This document shows positions 8,654-15,106 of a stretch of DNA of 15,106 nucleotides, piece after piece. The position numbers and the translations under genes were made by a program. The notes under the pieces were generated by a model. It saw nothing but the letters and a program-made list of their open reading frames with translations, made no database searches and was not told the origin of the DNA. Source of the DNA: JBFJVZ01 sp041623895. GTDB lineage: Bacteria; Planctomycetota; Planctomycetia; Pirellulales; Pirellulaceae. The stretch is from positions 1 to 15,106 of the forward strand of contig JBFJVZ010000166.1 of the NCBI GenBank assembly GCA_041623895.1, written 5' to 3'. Within the stretch, counting starts at the first letter, position 1; the number at the start of each line of letters is the position of its first letter.

Positions 8654-10749
8654 AGTCCCTCATGATTTACGAACGATTGAAAATGCTCCTCGTCCTCGTG
8701 CTGCTCATCACAGCCAGCGCTTCGGCTGCGGAGCCTGATCGCGATTACGACGTCGTTGTCATCGGCGGCACGCCTGCCGGAGTCGCCGCGGCCATCGCCG
8801 CCGCCCGTGCCGATAAAACGGTGATCATCATCGAGCAGGCGCCTAGCCTCGGAGGAGTGCTTTCTTCGGGTGTGCTGAGACTGGATGACAAATACGTAGA
8901 ATCCAACAGCGGAGTGATGGAGGAATTCCGCCAACGGGTAAAAGCCTACCACCGCACGGAGATGGCAGATGATCCTTTAGTGCAGGCGCACATGAAACAA
9001 GACCCGCCTATGCGTTGGAATGTCGCCGAGGGGCGGGCATGGGAACCGCATACGGCCGCCAGGATTTATGCGGAAATGGTTGCCGAACACCCTCAGATTA
9101 CAACTCGATTCAACGAAGTGGCGGTGGATGTGAAAATGAAGGACGATCGTGTCACGGGTGTGATCACACGCGAGCGAGACAACAAGGGAACACTTGGCAA
9201 AAAATACCGTTACACCGGCAAGGTGATCATCGATGCGACCTATGAAGCAGACCTGGCAGAATTCGCTGACATACCTTACCGCATCGGACGCGAAGCCCGA
9301 TCCAAAGAAGAGCCGCACGCCGGGCGCATTTATACAAATTATTTCCGGAAGGTGCCGAATACATTGCCCGCCACCATTCTGCCGGAGAGCACGGGGGTAG
9401 CCGACCACAGGTCGCAGGCATTCACCTACAGGATCACGGCAAAGGATTACGGCCGGCCAGACCATCCCTATCACCTCAAGGAACCGCCGCCGGGTTACGA
9501 TCCTGCTAAATATAGCTGGAGTAAATCGAAGCCGCCGATCATACCCAACGGGAAGTTTGATCTGCTGGGAATCAACTGGGGAGGCGACTTAGTAGGGCAC
9601 GGCACCCGTTGGGTCTTAGCCGATTGGGAGGAGCGTGCCCGAATCGAAAAAATCTACCGCAACCATGACCTTGGCTACCTCTACTACATTCAGACCAAGG
9701 GAGGCTCGCCTAACATCGGCCTCCCGGACGATGAATTTCAAGACAACGGCAACTTCCCCTACCGTATCTATGTTCGCCAGGGCCGCCGCATCGAAGGACT
9801 CTACACCTTAACGGAAAGCGATCTGCATAAGGATCTTCGCGGAGACGGGTTTCGCGGACCGCTGCTTCCGGATTCGGTTGCGATTGGAGTCTACGGAATC
9901 GACGCACACCGTGTTCAAGGCCCCGACGGCCGAAAGGAGCCTGCTTACGGAAAAGGTGCCGCTGAAGGCACGCTTCACCTGCATGATGCAACAGGGCCCT
10001 ACCAGATACCCTACGGCACACTGGTGCCCAAACAGCACAACGGCATCCTTTTTCCTGTGGGGATTTCCTCGACGCACGTTGCCATGTGCAGCGTGCGGAT
10101 GGAGCCTGTATGGTCCGCGCTGGGACAGGCTGCGGGGGTTGCCGCCGCCCTGGCGATCGACAATCAGCAGGAACTAAAAGACGTTCCCGTCAAGCAAATC
10201 CAGGATAAACTCCTAAAACAGCGATGCATCCTGTTTTTCTACACAGACCTCCCCGCAGATGCGCCGGCATTCACTGCGGCCCAGAAGCTAAGCCTGCTCG
10301 GCGCGGTGGCCGGACCTGATATCGATGATTACAACACGGCCGGGAAGTCGAAAGGTTTGAGCACTCTGGAAATGAATGCCTACCGCTTCCGCCCCAATGA
10401 ACCGATCACCATGGGCGAATTTTCTCAAATGGCTGTGAACGGGCTACAGATTCCGCTCAGCATCACCGCTTCGCACTTCACAGACGTACCGCGCGGGCAC
10501 CACGCCTTCAAATATATCGAAACGCTGTACGATTACTCAACGCAGTCCAAACAGCCCTTCTTCGACTTTGAACCGAGTGAGGACTTTAAAACCGCCCTCG
10601 CTCACCCGGATAAAAAGGTAAGCGGCGTCCAAGCAGCAAATATCCTTTCCGGTCTGCTGAAGAAGAAAGGCCCCGCGCCTTCTAATCCAGATGCAGACCT
10701 TACTCGCGGTGAAGCGGCGCAGCTGGTTTATCAGTGTTTGGATGAATAG
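8650..10749 (+). CDS. Exported FAD-dependent oxidoreductase with SLH-like C-terminal region
   Basis: Protein of 699 aa of the FAD_oxidored type. A hydrophobic segment (about 10-27, ending ASASAAEP) looks like a signal peptide. The Rossmann motif GGTPAG (39-44) follows strand DVVVI, and E62 (VIIIEQ) is the expected ribose-binding acid, so FAD binding is well supported; the substrate is unknown. After about residue 540 the sequence changes to S-layer-homology-like repeats: FRPNEPITMGEFSQM (580-594), HFTDVPRGHHAFKYIETLY (609-627) and DADLTRGEAAQLVYQ (681-695). These may attach the enzyme to the cell surface. The start overlaps the sulfatase stop; ATGs at 8662 and 8683 are alternatives, the latter trimming the signal n-region. 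Gly GGA and Arg AGG codons seem commoner than in the neighbours, a hint of separate ancestry that was not measured. Members are sometimes annotated as xanthan lyase; nothing here supports that. Confidence 0.9.
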   Translation: MKSLMIYERLKMLLVLVLLITASASAAEPDRDYDVVVIGGTPAGVAAAIAAARADKTVIIIEQAPSLGGVLSSGVLRLDDKYVESNSGVMEEFRQRVKAYHRTEMADDPLVQAHMKQDPPMRWNVAEGRAWEPHTAARIYAEMVAEHPQITTRFNEVAVDVKMKDDRVTGVITRERDNKGTLGKKYRYTGKVIIDATYEADLAEFADIPYRIGREARSKEEPHAGRIYTNYFRKVPNTLPATILPESTGVADHRSQAFTYRITAKDYGRPDHPYHLKEPPPGYDPAKYSWSKSKPPIIPNGKFDLLGINWGGDLVGHGTRWVLADWEERARIEKIYRNHDLGYLYYIQTKGGSPNIGLPDDEFQDNGNFPYRIYVRQGRRIEGLYTLTESDLHKDLRGDGFRGPLLPDSVAIGVYGIDAHRVQGPDGRKEPAYGKGAAEGTLHLHDATGPYQIPYGTLVPKQHNGILFPVGISSTHVAMCSVRMEPVWSALGQAAGVAAALAIDNQQELKDVPVKQIQDKLLKQRCILFFYTDLPADAPAFTAAQKLSLLGAVAGPDIDDYNTAGKSKGLSTLEMNAYRFRPNEPITMGEFSQMAVNGLQIPLSITASHFTDVPRGHHAFKYIETLYDYSTQSKQPFFDFEPSEDFKTALAHPDKKVSGVQAANILSGLLKKKGPAPSNPDADLTRGEAAQLVYQCLDE

Positions 10750-11268
10750 TGCACAAAGCAGGCCGGTTACCAGCCATGCTTGGATTCCTGCTGAAAGGCC
10801 TTTTGCTCTTGCGAGGATCAGGCAGTCGACATTAGCTACACGCTTCTCGCTCATCTCATCGAGAAAAAGACGAAGAGTGAGGGTTAGCGATCCTGCGAAA
10901 TCGCGATGGACGACAACACCGCCTGCAGCCGGCCTTAACGTCAAGTCACAGCGGTTGGACCAATGAATGTCACGAAGACGATTCGCTCGGCCGCATCGGT
11001 GGTGACACCGATCCGGATTGCGGCTCAAAAAGCCAATTAGCGTCACGTAAAAGTGAAAAAGAAACGCTGGCAGGGCGACGAGGTCGCAGGGACAATTGCG
11101 ATCCCCGGGCACATCCCTACCATCGCTGGCTACCAAGGCGACTTCCACTTCCCAGAGGTCGTGAATCAGCGAAACAGTTGACGAATGAGATTCCCGGTAA
11201 TGTCTAGCTTTGGGATCGATTATGATTTCGCCATTCGAAATCCGACTACGTGTTAAGCGGAAGGTTGC
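10750..11268. other. Gene-free interval upstream of the AbgT transporter
   Basis: This 519-bp stretch has no convincing gene. A 250-codon frame is open on the minus strand (11289-10537), but it overlaps the real genes on both sides, has no recognisable domain and has an unusual Arg/Cys/His-rich composition. The interval contains several local hairpins: the strongest is listed at 10991-11016, another is GGCT-CAAAA-AGCC just after it, and a third is TCGCA/TGCGA near 11084-11107. It probably contains the promoter and leader of the transporter gene. A purine-rich GGAAGG (11259-11264) lies 4 nt before that start codon. Confidence 0.5.
10991..11016 (+). other. Strong hairpin with GNRA-type tetraloop in transporter leader
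   Basis: ATCGGTG (10995-11001) pairs perfectly with CACCGAT (11006-11012) around the four bases GTGA, a GNRA tetraloop in RNA. After one C-C mismatch, CCG (10991-10993) pairs with CGG (11014-11016). It lies about 250 bp before the transporter start. It could be part of a structured leader RNA, but no known riboswitch is recognised. Confidence 0.3.
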
Positions 11269-12843
11269 ATGTCTGGTGACACATATCAAGACGACGATGG
11301 CAATGCCGGACAGCGTCCAGGAATAATTGACAAGTTCCTGAATTTCATTGAGGTTGCGGGCAACAAACTGCCTGACCCAGCGGTCCTGTTCTTGCTGTTG
11401 ATGGGCTTGGTCTGGTTGCTGTCATGGCCGTTATCCCTCGTTGAGTTGGACGCAGTCCACCCTGTGACGAATCAGCCGATCGTTGTCGCCAATCAAGTCA
11501 ATGGCGACGGCATCGCCAATCTGTTGACTTCGATGGTAGACACCTTTGTAAACTTCGCGCCCTTGGGTGTGGTTCTCGTTGCGCTGCTAGGTATTGGCGT
11601 AGCCGAGCATACAGGACTGATTAGCGTCGTCATCAAGACCGTACTGAGTGTCGTACCCAAGTTCCTGTTGACGCCGGCGTTGATTCTTGTGGGGATCGGC
11701 TCACATTACGCTGTGGACGCCGGATATGTGCTGGTGATACCGATCGGTGGAGTGGTTTTCTACGCGGCGGGACGACATCCGTTAGCTGGAATTGCGGCGG
11801 CGTTTGCAGGAGTCTCCGGTGGATTTTCAGCGAACTTTTGGATTCCCAGCGGTTTGGATCCCCTGCTGCAAGGGTTCACGCTTGCGGCGGCTCAGCTTTA
11901 TGATCCCGACGTACAGGTAAGCATCGTCAACAACAATGTCTTCACCGCGGCCTCAACCTTGTTGATCGTTCTTGTGGGTTGGTTCATGACCGATCGAATC
12001 GTTGAGCCAAGAGTCCAGCCGATGAAAGTGGACGGTGATCCAGGACAGATGCCAAAGTTCGAGGACGTCAAGCCGGAAGAGAGGCGGGGTATGATCGCAG
12101 CCATCGTGACCGTGCTTGTTGGCGTCGCGGTCATGGTGTGGTGGGGCTGGGCCGAGGATTCGGCGCTCCGATTCGAGGGAAGTCTGCTCAATTTCAGGGC
12201 ACCCTTGATGCAATCGATCGTGCCCTTGATCTTCCTGTTCTCGATTGTCCCCGCGATCGTCCACGGCTATATGGCTGGAACCGTGAAATCGCACAAAGAC
12301 GTCGTGAAAGGCATGTCGAACGCCATGGAGACGATGGCTTACTACCTTGTGTTGGCCTTCTTTTGTTCGCTGTTTATCTGGATGTTTAGCCAAACCAACA
12401 TCGGGCTCTTGCTAGCCATCCAAGGTGCGAACTTCCTCAAAGCTCTGGGGTTGCCAGGTGCTCTGACGATATTCGGAATCGTGATTCTCGTCGGCTTCGT
12501 CAATCTGTTGGTAGGTTCCGCTTCGGCCAAATGGGCCCTTATCTCGGCGGTCTTTGTCCCCATGTTGATGGACCTTGGCATTTCACCCGACCTAACGCAG
12601 GCGGCCTATCGCGTCGGCGATTCATCGACAAACATCATCACGCCGCTGATGCCCTACTTCCCTCTGGTTGTCGTCTTCTGTCAGCGGTATGTAAAGGACA
12701 CCGGCATTGGCACGCTGGTTTCCTTAATGTTGCCGTATAGCGTTGCCTTCCTCGTGCTGTGGTCGGCTCTTCTGGTATTGTTTTGGACGCTCGGGTTACC
12801 ACTGGGTACGGATTCAAGTTATGTCTACCCTGACAATGCCTGA
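11269..12843 (+). CDS. AbgT-family transporter (p-aminobenzoyl-glutamate transporter type)
   Basis: Inner-membrane protein of 524 aa, about the usual length for the AbgT family (AbgT, MtrF, YdaH). It begins with a short soluble stretch and then GNKLPDPAVLFLLL (about 33-46), typical of the family start. Roughly a dozen hydrophobic segments follow, with a polar loop near 245-270. The signature GDSSTNIITPLMPYFPL (450-466) is intact, as is GSHYAVDAGYVLVIP (about 144-158). Members import p-aminobenzoyl-glutamate or export p-aminobenzoate-like compounds, including sulfonamides; direction and substrate cannot be told from sequence. The ATG at 11269 is preceded by GGAAGG at 4 nt spacing. It stands alone, 519 bp after the oxidoreductase, so it is probably a separate transcription unit. 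The stop codon lies inside an inverted repeat, listed separately. Confidence 0.93.
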   Translation: MSGDTYQDDDGNAGQRPGIIDKFLNFIEVAGNKLPDPAVLFLLLMGLVWLLSWPLSLVELDAVHPVTNQPIVVANQVNGDGIANLLTSMVDTFVNFAPLGVVLVALLGIGVAEHTGLISVVIKTVLSVVPKFLLTPALILVGIGSHYAVDAGYVLVIPIGGVVFYAAGRHPLAGIAAAFAGVSGGFSANFWIPSGLDPLLQGFTLAAAQLYDPDVQVSIVNNNVFTAASTLLIVLVGWFMTDRIVEPRVQPMKVDGDPGQMPKFEDVKPEERRGMIAAIVTVLVGVAVMVWWGWAEDSALRFEGSLLNFRAPLMQSIVPLIFLFSIVPAIVHGYMAGTVKSHKDVVKGMSNAMETMAYYLVLAFFCSLFIWMFSQTNIGLLLAIQGANFLKALGLPGALTIFGIVILVGFVNLLVGSASAKWALISAVFVPMLMDLGISPDLTQAAYRVGDSSTNIITPLMPYFPLVVVFCQRYVKDTGIGTLVSLMLPYSVAFLVLWSALLVLFWTLGLPLGTDSSYVYPDNA

Positions 12844-12865
12844 ACGATTGATTGTTACTCAGGCA
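12837..12865 (+). terminator. Hairpin spanning the AbgT stop codon, possible terminator
   Basis: TGCCTGA (12837-12843) and TCAGGCA (12859-12865) form a perfect 7-bp inverted repeat with a 15-nt loop; the TGA is the last triplet of the left arm. There is no T-tract. The arrangement repeats that at the end of the DUF1501 gene, including the shared CCTGA/TCAGG core. Confidence 0.35.
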
Positions 12866-13489
12866 GGCCAAGCGTGACGAATTCAGCCGGCTTGTCAAAC
12901 CACCCAAGCAGATTCGGATCTGCGCTGCACACTTCCCTGAACACGCTGTTCCAAATCTGAGGAAACCGGGTCGTCCGTCGATCTCCTTCTCGCCGAGCGG
13001 CTCTCGTTTTACGCCCGGTTTATCGCGGGCATCGAGCAGTAGCGAGCGAAACCTGGGCGATGCACCCGACGCGAGTTGGGGGCCGAATGGTTCACGCCGC
13101 GAATCAGCTCAACCACCTCTTGAGATGATCCTTGTGATATGTGAACAATCAAATCACCAGGCTTCGGATTGATGTCTGGATACATTCGCACTGTATTTGT
13201 CAGCGGAAATGGTACTGGTTTTCAGCATCGCTAAGTTCAACTGCGACCACCGCCTTATAGAAATAGACAGCTTTTTTGCTCGATGGCCTTCGAAGACAGC
13301 TTTAAAATAGCTGGTCCGCGCAGCCGACGAAATTCCAGCGAAAGGTGCAGTTGCTGCGTCAAGGTCTATCGACCGACTGCCGCAGAAACCCGACCCATGT
13401 GGCTTTCCCAGATCAACCGGGATTCTTGAACAGAGCCCTCAAACATCGGCTCGGTTCTCGCGACGCCAAAGGCTTCATCGTTATGCGAC
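12844..13489. other. Gene-poor interval between AbgT and the DUF6304-like gene
   Basis: These 646 bp lie between two convergent genes and show no convincing ORF. A 60-codon minus-strand frame (13191-13009) has one protein-like stretch (NPKPGDLIVHISQGSSQEVV) and may be a gene remnant, but no family is recognised. The octamer GACAGCTT occurs twice within 40 bp (13266-13301). Directly after the DUF6304-like stop, on the minus strand, comes GCATAACGATGAAG, which looks like the left part of an integron attC site, but no matching right part was found. Confidence 0.45.
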
Positions 13490-14143
13490 CTATCCACGGT
13501 ATCCAGTGCCGGGAATTCGCCGCTGAAAGTCAGTGCACAGGTACGTTTCTTGGACCAGACGATCATACCGATCATGGACCGACCAGAATTCATCCTTGCA
13601 GGTGACCTTCATGTATTCCTGCTTGAGGTTGCGGAAGCACATCATTGACCCGAACAACCCATGACCAAAGGGACTGTAATCTGCGTACAAGCAATTGATG
13701 CATGCCCTCATGTAGATGCCAGCTGGCAACTGCTTCTGGATTTCGATGAGTTCATCTTCAAACCAGCCACTCTTGCCTGAACCTGCGAAGTGCTGTTCGT
13801 TGTACTTGAGGACAACCAAGAGTTGTTCACGATCAAGCCCACCGTTTGGTGCCGGGTCGCCCAGCTGCAGATCAATTCTCAATGTGCCTGTTAGATCGTC
13901 GCCATTGTCGTGAATTGGGATTGGCATTTCGCACTCAATGCGGCACGAACACAGGTCGCCACGGTGCAGCGAGAATGAAAGCAGTTGATCTGGTGCAGCA
14001 TCCTCCGGTGCTTCGAGTGCGTCGAAGTCTGTGCCGGTGAATTGGACGCCACGGATAGTCATTCGCAGTGTTTCGCCATCATTGGTGATGATGGTGTCTT
14101 CCGTGCCGTAAGCGTCGGTGTATTTCGCGGGATAACGATCCAT
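13490..14143 (-). CDS. DUF6304-like uncharacterised protein
   Basis: Complete 217-aa soluble protein with no signal peptide or membrane segment. It resembles, from memory, a family of uncharacterised proteins best known from actinomycetes (I believe DUF6304): the start MDRYPAKYTD, the stretch SFSLHRGDLCSCRIECEMP (56-74), APNGGLDRE (98-106), SGWFEDELIEIQKQLP (125-140), DYSPFGHGLFG (155-165) and the tail RRIPGTGYRG all look like conserved family blocks. Eight cysteines (65, 67, 71, 148, 151, 169, 182, 203) include CxCxxxC and CxxC, so it may bind metal or form a redox cluster in the cytoplasm. No function is known to me. The ATG at 14143 matches the family start. Before it lie 286 bp with no clear gene, then an attC-like inverted repeat. 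The gene may be cassette-borne. Confidence 0.85.
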   Translation of the reverse strand: MDRYPAKYTDAYGTEDTIITNDGETLRMTIRGVQFTGTDFDALEAPEDAAPDQLLSFSLHRGDLCSCRIECEMPIPIHDNGDDLTGTLRIDLQLGDPAPNGGLDREQLLVVLKYNEQHFAGSGKSGWFEDELIEIQKQLPAGIYMRACINCLYADYSPFGHGLFGSMMCFRNLKQEYMKVTCKDEFWSVHDRYDRLVQETYLCTDFQRRIPGTGYRG

Positions 14144-14230
14144 TCAGTGCGGGTGCCTTTGCCACATGACGAATTGCGATCCATGCGGGCGGGTGATGGC
14201 GGCACACAAATCGATCGGGCGGTGAACTTT

Positions 14231-14256
14231 GTCGCCTTTGGCGACGGGTCTTTTTT
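14231..14256 (+). terminator. Intrinsic-terminator-like hairpin on the plus strand
   Basis: GTCGCC-TTT-GGCGAC (14231-14245) is a perfect 6-bp stem with a 3-nt loop, followed after GGGTC by six Ts (14251-14256). The polarity fits termination of rightward transcripts, although the genes around it run leftward. It could stop antisense read-through from the left. The spacer between stem and T-run is longer than ideal. Confidence 0.4.
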
Positions 14257-14429
14257 GGTGAGTTTAGACGCCGCTGGTACGGGCGGCAACTTTGGGTGGA
14301 TGCAGTCTCTGGGGGGAGCCTGTTCCGACTTGGGTGGAGACACATCCGCGGATCTGTCACTTTGATGCAACTTTCCTGGATCTCGGCCCTGGATTTCGAG
14401 AAGAACGCGGCGAACGATCGCTTCAACTC

Positions 14430-14518
14430 CGCGAAGACGATGCAACGGCCCGTGTGTTGACATCCCATTTGTAACACCAAACCAACGGGCCTCCGTGTGC
14501 ATGCGTTGGTTCCCCGCG
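14430..14518 (-). repeat. attC-like imperfect inverted repeat with bulges mostly on one arm
   Basis: Read on the minus strand, arm one (14518-14485) is CGCG, 8 unpaired, ACG, C, ATGCA, C, ACGG, AGG, CCCGT. Arm two (14453-14430) pairs with every block: ACGGG, CCGT, TGCAT, CGT, then 3 unpaired and CGCG. That gives 17 bp in four blocks plus 4 outer bp. The extra bases C, C and AGG all lie on arm one, as extrahelical bases do in integron attC sites. The 31-nt loop contains a further GTGTT/AACAC pair. The canonical GTTRRRY core is not present where expected. It lies 18 bp behind the stop of the 136-aa ORF. Confidence 0.5.
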
Positions 14519-14536
14519 TTTTCGTAACGTAGCAGT

Positions 14537-14947
14537 TTACCAACTGTGCCAACCTTGGTTGTAGCAAATCGTTTTGTTCCGAATCCGGCATGCCAAATTG
14601 GTGCCACTGGAAATGACGTCCCCATGAAGCCAAACACCGGAGAAACCCGAGTCACGCCATCCATCGGCGTGTTGAGTGTCCATCGCGAATAAAACGCGGT
14701 CATCACGATGGGTCTTGCGGAAGCGAAGCCGAACCTCTGTGTTTTCGTCAATTGTGTCCCGCGAAACCTTTGTCCCAACTACATTGAACTTGTGTGTTCG
14801 ATCATTGCGAACGCAAACGTGAATCGAAGCGGCGCAGTCTTTTTTGATCTCGGCAGCGACGTCGGTCAGTACTGGAATCGCGATCTGTTGGACCACGGCG
14901 GTCAACAATTCCTGCGGTGGATCGAACTCGTCGCGTTGTGTAGCCAT
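14537..14947 (-). CDS. Uncharacterised 136-aa protein, candidate cassette gene
   Basis: I recognise no family. The frame opens with ATG at 14947 after GAGAAGCTGA, a weak ribosome-binding site, and reads MATQRDEFDPPQELLTAVVQ, then an acidic/hydrophobic helix-like stretch (IPVLTDVAAEIKKDC, about 24-38) and a probably beta-rich half with many charged residues (VRLRFRKTHRDDRVLFAMD). It has no signal peptide or membrane segment, so it should be cytoplasmic. Its stop falls 18 bp before the attC-like inverted repeat, the spacing expected of an integron cassette ORF. An overlapping frame (14778-14059) is longer, but it crosses the repeat and enters the DUF6304-like gene, so it was judged a shadow. 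A frameshift near 14640 joining the two frames is a less likely alternative. It begins 76 bp after the stop of the preceding partial gene. Confidence 0.5.
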   Translation of the reverse strand: MATQRDEFDPPQELLTAVVQQIAIPVLTDVAAEIKKDCAASIHVCVRNDRTHKFNVVGTKVSRDTIDENTEVRLRFRKTHRDDRVLFAMDTQHADGWRDSGFSGVWLHGDVISSGTNLACRIRNKTICYNQGWHSW

Positions 14948-14965
14948 TCAGCTTCTCAGGCGGGG

Positions 14966-14999
14966 AACGTTGAGGATAACGCGGCCGGGAGTTGACGTT
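14966..14999. repeat. AACGTT-bounded imperfect palindrome with GTTATCC
   Basis: In the 76-bp spacer between the partial gene and the 136-aa ORF, AACGT at each end flanks a CGGCCG centre. On the minus strand it contains GTTATCC (14980-14974), close to the integron core GTTRRRY, and GTCAACTCCC. Pairing is patchy. It could be a degenerate recombination site or an ordinary intergenic palindrome. Confidence 0.25.
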
Positions 15000-15023
15000 G
15001 CCGAGCGCAGCGAGCCAGTTGGC

Positions 15024-15106
15024 CTATTCCGGCTCGCGTTCATCCGTTGGTTCGCCGGTTTCGGTTGGTTCTGTTCGCGGTACGCTGACGCGTTTCGCTA
15101 TGTCGA
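15024..15106 (-). CDS. 3' end of an unidentified gene, cut by window edge
   Basis: Only the last 26 codons and the TAG stop (15026-15024) are inside the window. The peptide DIAKRVSVPR is followed by a Glu/Thr/Pro-rich tail ending DEREPE, which looks like a natural hydrophilic C-terminus. It is the only frame open from the edge through most of this stretch with protein-like composition. The orientation matches the next two genes. The family cannot be told. Confidence 0.4.
   Translation of the reverse strand, partial: DIAKRVSVPRTEPTETGEPTDEREPE

Noticed and set aside
10537..11289. 250-codon open frame on the minus strand
   Set aside because: It overlaps the C-terminal region of the oxidoreductase and the start of the transporter, has no recognisable domain, and has a composition typical of antisense shadows.
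12852..13172. 106-codon plus-strand frame after the transporter
   Set aside because: It starts with a non-ATG codon, has no ribosome-binding site, and its Ser/Arg/Pro-rich product shows no domain.
13178..13490. Second attC-like element behind the DUF6304-like gene
   Set aside because: The left-arm motif GCATAACGATGAAG is suggestive, but no complementary right arm was found within about 200 bp, so it is mentioned only as context.
14059..14778. 239-codon open frame on the minus strand
   Set aside because: It runs across the large inverted repeat and into the DUF6304-like gene in another frame; its second half is Pro/Lys/Arg-rich without domain-like pattern. The 136-aa frame fits better.
14998..15030. 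Resemblance of CTCGCTGCGCTCGG to a common cloning-vector segment
   Set aside because: Only a short stretch matches, and the flanking sequence is unlike a vector, so it is coincidence.

Overview
The window reads as chromosomal DNA from a planctomycete, most likely of the Pirellula/Rhodopirellula type. The evidence is a combination of families hardly seen together elsewhere: a PSCyt1/DUF1549/DUF1553 cytochrome-like protein followed by a TAT-exported DUF1501 protein, a formylglycine-type sulfatase, and an ECF sigma factor of the planctomycete-rich TIGR02999 type next to a membrane-anchored Ser/Thr kinase. This assignment rests on recognising gene families, not on a database search.

Layout. (1) Positions 1-2244, minus strand: an ECF sigma factor followed 151 bp downstream by a Hanks-type Ser/Thr kinase with C-terminal membrane segments that runs off the left edge; probably one signalling pair. 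(2) 2245-2549: a divergent intergenic region with two inverted-repeat elements. (3) 2550-10749, plus strand: four exported-protein genes in a row: PSCyt1-DUF1549-DUF1553 protein, DUF1501 protein, iduronate-2-sulfatase-like sulfatase, and an FAD-dependent oxidoreductase with an SLH-like C-terminal region. The last two share an ATGA stop/start overlap. All four carry export signals, so the cluster probably acts in the periplasm or at the cell surface, plausibly in breakdown of sulfated polysaccharide; the substrate is not visible. (4) 10750-11268: a gene-free leader with several hairpins. (5) 11269-12843: an AbgT-family transporter. (6) 12844-13489: gene-poor. (7) 13490-15106, minus strand: a different-looking region with a 217-aa DUF6304-like protein, a 136-aa orphan protein, and the last 26 codons of a third gene. 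A large imperfect inverted repeat whose bulged bases nearly all lie on one arm sits 18 bp behind the 136-aa ORF. That arrangement resembles an integron gene-cassette array, although the canonical attC core is missing.

The most noteworthy items are the attC-like element and its small uncharacterised cargo genes, the SLH-like tail on the oxidoreductase, and two genes (DUF1501, AbgT) whose stop codons lie inside perfect inverted repeats. No tRNA, rRNA, insertion sequence or CRISPR array was seen.
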